The notes below the pieces were generated by a model that worked only from the letters and a program-made list of their open reading frames with translations, had not been told where the DNA came from and ran no database searches. The translations under genes and the position numbers were made by a program. DNA of 64,000 nt from JACCTU01 sp963798985 (GTDB lineage Bacteria > Actinomycetota > Thermoleophilia > Gaiellales > Gaiellaceae): positions 434,001 to 498,000 of the forward strand of contig CAWCVL010000005.1 of NCBI GenBank assembly GCA_963798985.1, written 5' to 3'. This document shows, one piece after another, positions 61,301 through 64,000 of this stretch. The stretch's first letter is position 1; each line of letters opens with the position of its first letter.

Positions 61301-61814
61301 GGTCACGAGGCCGCAGACGTTCCCCAACATCAACCGGCCGAACAACGTGCTCGCCGCGTACTGGACCGACCTGAACCCGGCGGCGGGTGGCGCCATCCGC
61401 GTCGCTCAGCTCACGGCCGGACCAGTAGACCGCTGGCTCGTGGTCGAGTGGAACAACGTGCCGTTGTTCAGCGACCCGACCCAGCGGCGCTCGGCGCAGA
61501 TCTGGATCCAGCAGAACGTCGAGAAGGTGACCTACGCCTACAACACGCAGGTAGGCCCCGGTGACGCAGGCGTCGGCCTGAACGTCGGAGCGGAGAACCG
61601 CAACGGCACGAGCGGCCAGAACCTCGGGGCGATCCCCGCGGCCAACTCGTCGCTCACCGTCAACGCGACGCCTCCGGCACCAGGGGGCACCGTGAACCTC
61701 GCCTACAAGGCCTACGGCCTGAACCACGGCGTGTTCGACCTGCTCGCCACGCTCACGTCGAACGTCACGAACGACGCGACGACGAGCAAGGTCACGATCA
61801 CGGTCGACAAGTAG
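58368..61814 (+). CDS. Large secreted subtilase (S8) with inhibitor, PA-like and C-terminal beta domains
   Basis: 1148 aa from ATG 58368. Signal segment LLFAFMALVALSVTAAGG, an I9-like propeptide (LLNVLVKLDYDSTATYEGGV to VVAVQPDTAEQPL), then the catalytic domain with Asp227 (GVLDTGIWPEHP), His308 (GHGTHTSS) and Ser644 (GTSMSSPHAAGA); a protease-associated insert lies between His and Ser. The C-terminal 450 residues are beta-rich, with a Fn3-like section and a nidogen-like FGFFPLATLGVAPQPG region. Exported endopeptidase. A strong terminator follows. A second, partial subtilase lies 2 kb downstream. Confidence 0.93.
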   Translation: MSSSHFGGSDALARRSGTGRVVKLLFAFMALVALSVTAAGGASGDTNDPVGESVTAGLSFEGSKSPTSKLAQTDPSLLGRTDAELLNVLVKLDYDSTATYEGGVSGLEATSPAKTGKKLKDNRAAVDSYETHVAAKEGQVVSAIQGAVSDETIRSSYRTVYGGVAMQLPANQIDELLAVDGVVAVQPDTAEQPLTTVSPQWIGATSVWPSLGGSSRAGEGVIVGVLDTGIWPEHPSFDDPGISHPGGTFGCQFGNGTDPALGPARACNDKLIGAYAFMATNMSVSPSLAGEFCNNVTRVCSPRDAEGHGTHTSSTAAGSPVAATQLLGVSRGPVSGVAPGAHLIMFRICDASGCFQSDAVAAVQQAMRDGVDVLNFSISGGRNPFADAVELAFLDAYAAGIIVNASAGNAGPGAGTVDHGGPWTNTVAASTSNRHFFGNLTVTASNGDRFTMTGATVTAGIAAATPVVLANEVPGQPNGLCAKPGEAGLPQPAVLFAPGSLTGKIVVCRREVGARVLKSHNASLGGAAGMILYNGPPNFGLNTDNHWVPSIHLEHNGPAGPHPLVTFLESHTGETATFTGGTATTVPGDVMTAFSSRGPGVDFLKPDITAPGIQILAGHTPDPYDTNFVVGPRDQLYQAIAGTSMSSPHAAGASALVKAAHPDWTPGQIKSALMTSSLQSVTKQDGVTPSDPFDRGAGAMHVDRAVNPTLTFDETPARYFAAAGDPLGRVHLNLPSINSTRMSGVLRTTRTFKNVSGQPQSIHTSTQAPAGSSISVSPSVIPIAPGESKTVEITIDGTNLTTGQQYFGQITFDPSRGGANDVVMPVAFVKRQGDVTLAHSCSPTTLTRDGAPASCNVVATNFASVPATVNIQVSSSDPNQLAIRDVAAPGVATANGLSFTGTLSPALAPQIASLTNGGAPFGFFPLATLGVAPQPGFGDDTLVNFNINPFLFGTEPYSRVAVASNGYVVMGGGDANDTVTRPQTFPNINRPNNVLAAYWTDLNPAAGGAIRVAQLTAGPVDRWLVVEWNNVPLFSDPTQRRSAQIWIQQNVEKVTYAYNTQVGPGDAGVGLNVGAENRNGTSGQNLGAIPAANSSLTVNATPPAPGGTVNLAYKAYGLNHGVFDLLATLTSNVTNDATTSKVTITVDK

Positions 61815-61835
61815 GAGCTGGACTCAACCGGTAAG

Positions 61836-61876
61836 ACAGGGAGGGCCGCCGGAGGGCGGCCCTCCCTGTTTCTCGC
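61836..61876 (+). terminator. Strong intrinsic terminator after the subtilase gene
   Basis: A perfect 15-bp stem (61836-61850 with 61855-61869, arms ACAGGGAGGGCCGCC and complement) with a GGAG loop is followed by a T-rich tail (TTCTCGCTTT). It is the clearest rho-independent terminator in the window. Confidence 0.9.
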
Positions 61877-61945
61877 TTTCGCGCCTCCCTAGAACGAGGG
61901 ATCGGCAAGGTAAACCGGAAGCCGCCTGGCTCCGAACTAAAGAGG

Positions 61946-62128
61946 GTGGAGACACGTCCCATCGAGTGCCTCGGCTGTGGCCAGCGACGTACCGACTTCA
62001 ATCATGAACCGGACTGCCCGCGCTGCGGCTACCTCGGCTGGGCACGCGTGTCCGATCTCGACGAGCGCACCCGCCGCATCCTCCGCGAGCGCCCGCCGCA
62101 CCAGCGCAGGCTGCGCGCTGTCGCCTAG
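61946..62128 (+). CDS. Small zinc-ribbon protein
   Basis: 60 aa from GTG 61946 with AGAGGG upstream. Two CxxC pairs (ECLGCGQRR and DCPRCGYLGW) form a zinc ribbon; the rest (VSDLDERTRRILRERPPHQR) is charged helix. It ends 15 nt before fumC. I do not recognise a named family; nucleic-acid or protein binding is the usual role of such ribbons. Confidence 0.65.
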   Translation: METRPIECLGCGQRRTDFNHEPDCPRCGYLGWARVSDLDERTRRILRERPPHQRRLRAVA

Positions 62129-62129
62129 C

Positions 62130-62135
62130 TAGAGT
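62130..62135 (+). promoter_or_regulatory. -10 box for leaderless fumC
   Basis: TAGAGT ends 8 nt before GTG 62144. No Shine-Dalgarno sequence lies in the gap. Confidence 0.35.
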
Positions 62136-62143
62136 TCGCTTCC

Positions 62144-63469
62144 GTGGCCACCACGGAGCGCAAGGAGCTGTGGGGCGGAGAGACGGCGAAGGCGGTCGCG
62201 AACTTCCTCGTCTCGGGCGAGCCGATTCCCGTGCATGTGGTGCGTTGGCTCGGGCGGCTCAAGGGCGCCGCCGCGCGCGCGAACGCCGAGCTCGGGCTGC
62301 TCGACGCCGACAAGGCGGAGCGGATCGCCGCGGCGGCTGAGCGGGTCGCGGCCGGGGAGCTCGACGACCAGTTCCCGATCGACGTCTTCCAGACCGGCTC
62401 GGGTACGAGCTCGAACACGAACGCGAACGAGGTCCTCGCGACCCTGGCCGGCGAAGCTGTCCACGCGAACGACGACGTGAACATGGGCCAGTCCTCGAAC
62501 GACGTCTTCCCCTCAGCGGTTCACCTTGCCGCCCTCGAGCAGCTGACGCACGACCTGCTGCCCGCGCTCGACAAGCTTGCGACCTCGCTCGAGGCGAAGG
62601 CGCGCGAGTTCGACGACATCGTCAAGTCCGGCCGGACGCACTGGATGGACGCGGTGCCCGTGACCCTCGGACAGGAGTTCGCCGGCTATGCCGCACAGGT
62701 GCGCCAGGGGCAGAAGCGCGTCGAGGCGACGCTCGGCCGCGTCGGCGAGATCCCGCTCGGCGGCACCGCGGTCGGCACCGGGCTGAACACGCACCCGGAG
62801 TTCGCCGAGCGCGTCCGCAAGCTCTTGTCGGCGGAGACCGGGCTCCAGATCAACCCGCCCGCCGATCCGTTCGAGTCGCAGGCCGCGCGCGACGCGCTCG
62901 TCGAGGCCTCCGGCGCGCTGAAGACGGTCGCCGTTTCGTTGACGAAGATCGCGAACGACCTTCGGTTCATGGGCTCAGGTCCGCGCGCCGGGCTCTCTGA
63001 GCTCTTCCTCCCTGAGCTGCAGAAGGGGAGCTCGATCATGCCCGGCAAGGTGAACCCGGTAATTCCCGAGGTGGTCACCCAGGTCGCCGCGCAGGTGATC
63101 GGCAACGACACGGCGATCACGATCGGCGGCATGAACGGTCACTTCGAGCTGAACGTGTACGTGCCGCTGATCGCGCGGAACCTGCTCGAGTCGATCAGGC
63201 TGCTCTCGAGCGCGTCGCGTCTCCTCGCGGAGAAGTGCGTCGACGGGATCGAGGCGAACCGCGAGCAGAACGAGCGCTACGCCGAGCTGACGCTGTCGGC
63301 CGCGACCGCCCTCAACCCGTACATCGGGTACGACCGCGCGAGCGAGATCGTCAAGGAGGCGGCCGCCTCGGGTCGCTCGCTGCGGGAGGTCGCGAAGGAG
63401 CAAGGCGTCGAGGACTCCGTGCTGGACGAGGCCCTCGACTACCGCCGGATGGCCAAGCCGCACGAGTAG
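62144..63469 (+). CDS. fumC: Fumarate hydratase, class II
   Basis: 441 aa. FQTGSGTSSNTNANEVLATL, SSNDVFPSAVHLAAL, KSGRTHWMDAVPVTLGQEF (catalytic His) and the fumarase/aspartase signature GSSIMPGKVNP are complete. The sequence after the signature, VIPEVVTQVAAQVIGND, fits fumarase rather than aspartase. It converts fumarate to malate in the TCA cycle. The start is GTG, with a -10-like box 8 nt upstream. Confidence 0.94.
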   Translation: MATTERKELWGGETAKAVANFLVSGEPIPVHVVRWLGRLKGAAARANAELGLLDADKAERIAAAAERVAAGELDDQFPIDVFQTGSGTSSNTNANEVLATLAGEAVHANDDVNMGQSSNDVFPSAVHLAALEQLTHDLLPALDKLATSLEAKAREFDDIVKSGRTHWMDAVPVTLGQEFAGYAAQVRQGQKRVEATLGRVGEIPLGGTAVGTGLNTHPEFAERVRKLLSAETGLQINPPADPFESQAARDALVEASGALKTVAVSLTKIANDLRFMGSGPRAGLSELFLPELQKGSSIMPGKVNPVIPEVVTQVAAQVIGNDTAITIGGMNGHFELNVYVPLIARNLLESIRLLSSASRLLAEKCVDGIEANREQNERYAELTLSAATALNPYIGYDRASEIVKEAAASGRSLREVAKEQGVEDSVLDEALDYRRMAKPHE

Positions 63470-63613
63470 CGATTTCCCCGTTTGCCGAAGCGGCGGAAGG
63501 GCGACCTAGCCGATTGACCCGACCGGCGGGCCAGATCCCGCTCCCGCTACCGGTCGAAGAGCCCGGCGGCCCGACCATGCCGGTCGAGTCGCCCGCAGAG
63601 AGCTAGAGCCAAG

Positions 63614-63631
63614 AACGGGGCCGCCGTTTTT
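63614..63631 (+). terminator. Weak intrinsic terminator
   Basis: AACGG (63614-63618) pairs with CCGTT (63624-63628) around a 5-nt loop, followed by T residues to 63631. Confidence 0.45.
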
Positions 63632-63682
63632 GGCGAACCAGAGCGAGTGGCTCTCGATTCGGCTCCCGTATACGTAGATTCA

Positions 63683-63711
63683 TTGACCTTTGCCGGGAAG
63701 GGTGTTACTTT
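63683..63711 (+). promoter_or_regulatory. Sigma-70-type promoter for the second subtilase
   Basis: TTGACC (63683-63688) and TACTTT (63706-63711) are 17 bp apart. The leader is about 60 nt with a GGGGAGA ribosome-binding site, so this gene is not leaderless. The -10 region reads GTGTTACTTTGCC, one base different from part of the palindromic repeat. Confidence 0.55.
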
Positions 63712-63779
63712 GCCCCGGCTCTGAGGGATGGCACCGCCGGGGTCGCTGGCCGGTGCTGCAAATAGCGAAAGGGGAGAGT

Positions 63780-64000
63780 GTGAACAAGGTCTTTTGGCCG
63801 CTCGCGGCCGTCGTTCTCGTTGCCTTGGCGATGACAGCGACAGCCTCGAGCCGGACGGAGAGCTCCGCAGCGGACACACGGTCTGCGGTCTACATCGTCC
63901 GCATGGTCGACCAGCCGGTCGCGGCGTACACCGGTGGTGTGCCGGGGATTGCCGCAACGAAGCCCGCGAAGGGTAAGAAGATCAACGACGAGGATCCGAA
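63780..64000 (+). CDS. Second subtilase-type protease, N-terminal part (runs off the right edge)
   Basis: GTG 63780, with a GGGGAGA ribosome-binding site. The signal peptide is VFWPLAAVVLVALAMTATAS; the following YIVRMVDQPVAAYTGGVPGI and AATKPAKGKKIND match the start of the I9 propeptide of large actinobacterial subtilases. The same order (VLVKLDY, TYEGGV, ATSPAKTGKK) is present in the gene at 58368, so the two are paralogues. The catalytic domain is outside the window. Confidence 0.8.
   Translation, partial: MNKVFWPLAAVVLVALAMTATASSRTESSAADTRSAVYIVRMVDQPVAAYTGGVPGIAATKPAKGKKINDEDP

Larger units (their letters stand above)
63470..63779. other. 310-bp intergenic region between fumC and the second subtilase
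   Basis: No convincing gene. A short plus-strand open frame (TTG near 63513 to TAG 63606; about 30 residues, Pro-rich) has no clear ribosome-binding site or -10. A weak AACGG/CCGTT hairpin with five T (63614-63631) may terminate fumC or that frame. The right part is AT-rich and carries a promoter. Confidence 0.6.

Noticed and set aside
59268..61727. 819-codon open frame antisense to the large subtilase
   Set aside because: Shadow frame: composition dominated by Arg, Val and Asp, no start context, while the plus strand encodes a complete S8 protease.
63513..63606. 30-residue Pro-rich peptide gene before the second subtilase
   Set aside because: No ribosome-binding site or -10 at the usual spacing and no recognisable sequence; left as intergenic.

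Overview
The window is very GC-rich, densely packed bacterial DNA. GTG starts, 1-4 nt stop/start overlaps and the gene set point to an actinobacterium. The set includes DUF3107-like and DUF1385 proteins, TreT, a ccm-hemX-hemACD cluster, a complete 14-gene nuo operon and large secreted subtilases. My best guess is class Thermoleophilia (Gaiellales/Solirubrobacterales type); this is inference from gene content, not a phylogeny. I see no transposase, integrase, phage gene or CRISPR array.

Layout. 1-3.9 kb: a partial M28 peptidase, a two-component pair and an HtrA-type protease. 4-16.1 kb: an RsbW-like kinase, two trehalose-pathway enzymes, moaC/mogA, methyltransferases, ccmABCD, hemX, hemA, hemC, hemD and a SAM hydrolase. 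16.1-27.9 kb: tRNA-Phe and mixed housekeeping genes (arginase, rarA, kynA, M20 peptidase, DUF1385, FtsH-like protease, methylmalonyl-CoA epimerase, sigma factor, YchF). 27.9-41.3 kb: two short minus-strand operons around a plus-strand run (DUF1015, inositol-phosphatase family, cNMP-binding protein, FAD oxidoreductase, Mrp, HAD phosphatase, Ldh2-like), ending with a class III cyclase. 41.4-55.1 kb: nuoA-N on the minus strand. 55.2-64 kb: an IscA-type protein, ferredoxin-NADP reductase, a secreted-protease region (trypsin-like plus two subtilases) and fumarase.

How the genes work together. Complex I, fumarase, Fe-S carriers (IscA-type, Mrp), cytochrome c maturation and haem synthesis make an aerobic respiratory core. 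DegP/FtsH-type proteases, the RsbW-like kinase and trehalose synthesis make an envelope and osmotic stress set. The right end is devoted to protein degradation outside the cell.

Unusual points. (1) Eleven genes are broken by 15 frame changes; 14 have the same sign, and each of those is repaired by restoring two bases, usually inside a GCGC or CGCG run. Loss of a GC/CG pair, probably a sequence artefact, explains them better than gene decay because the genes are core genes. (2) An AT-rich palindromic 19-mer is repeated exactly, in the same codon phase, inside two unrelated genes; one copy abuts a second perfect palindrome. (3) A 163-bp imperfect palindrome exactly fills the space between two convergent genes. 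(4) Many genes have a TANNNT box 6-8 nt before the start codon, as in leaderless transcription; three divergent pairs pack both promoters into 9-28 bp. (5) A response-regulator ORF runs through tRNA-Phe, and three genes have no ordinary start codon.
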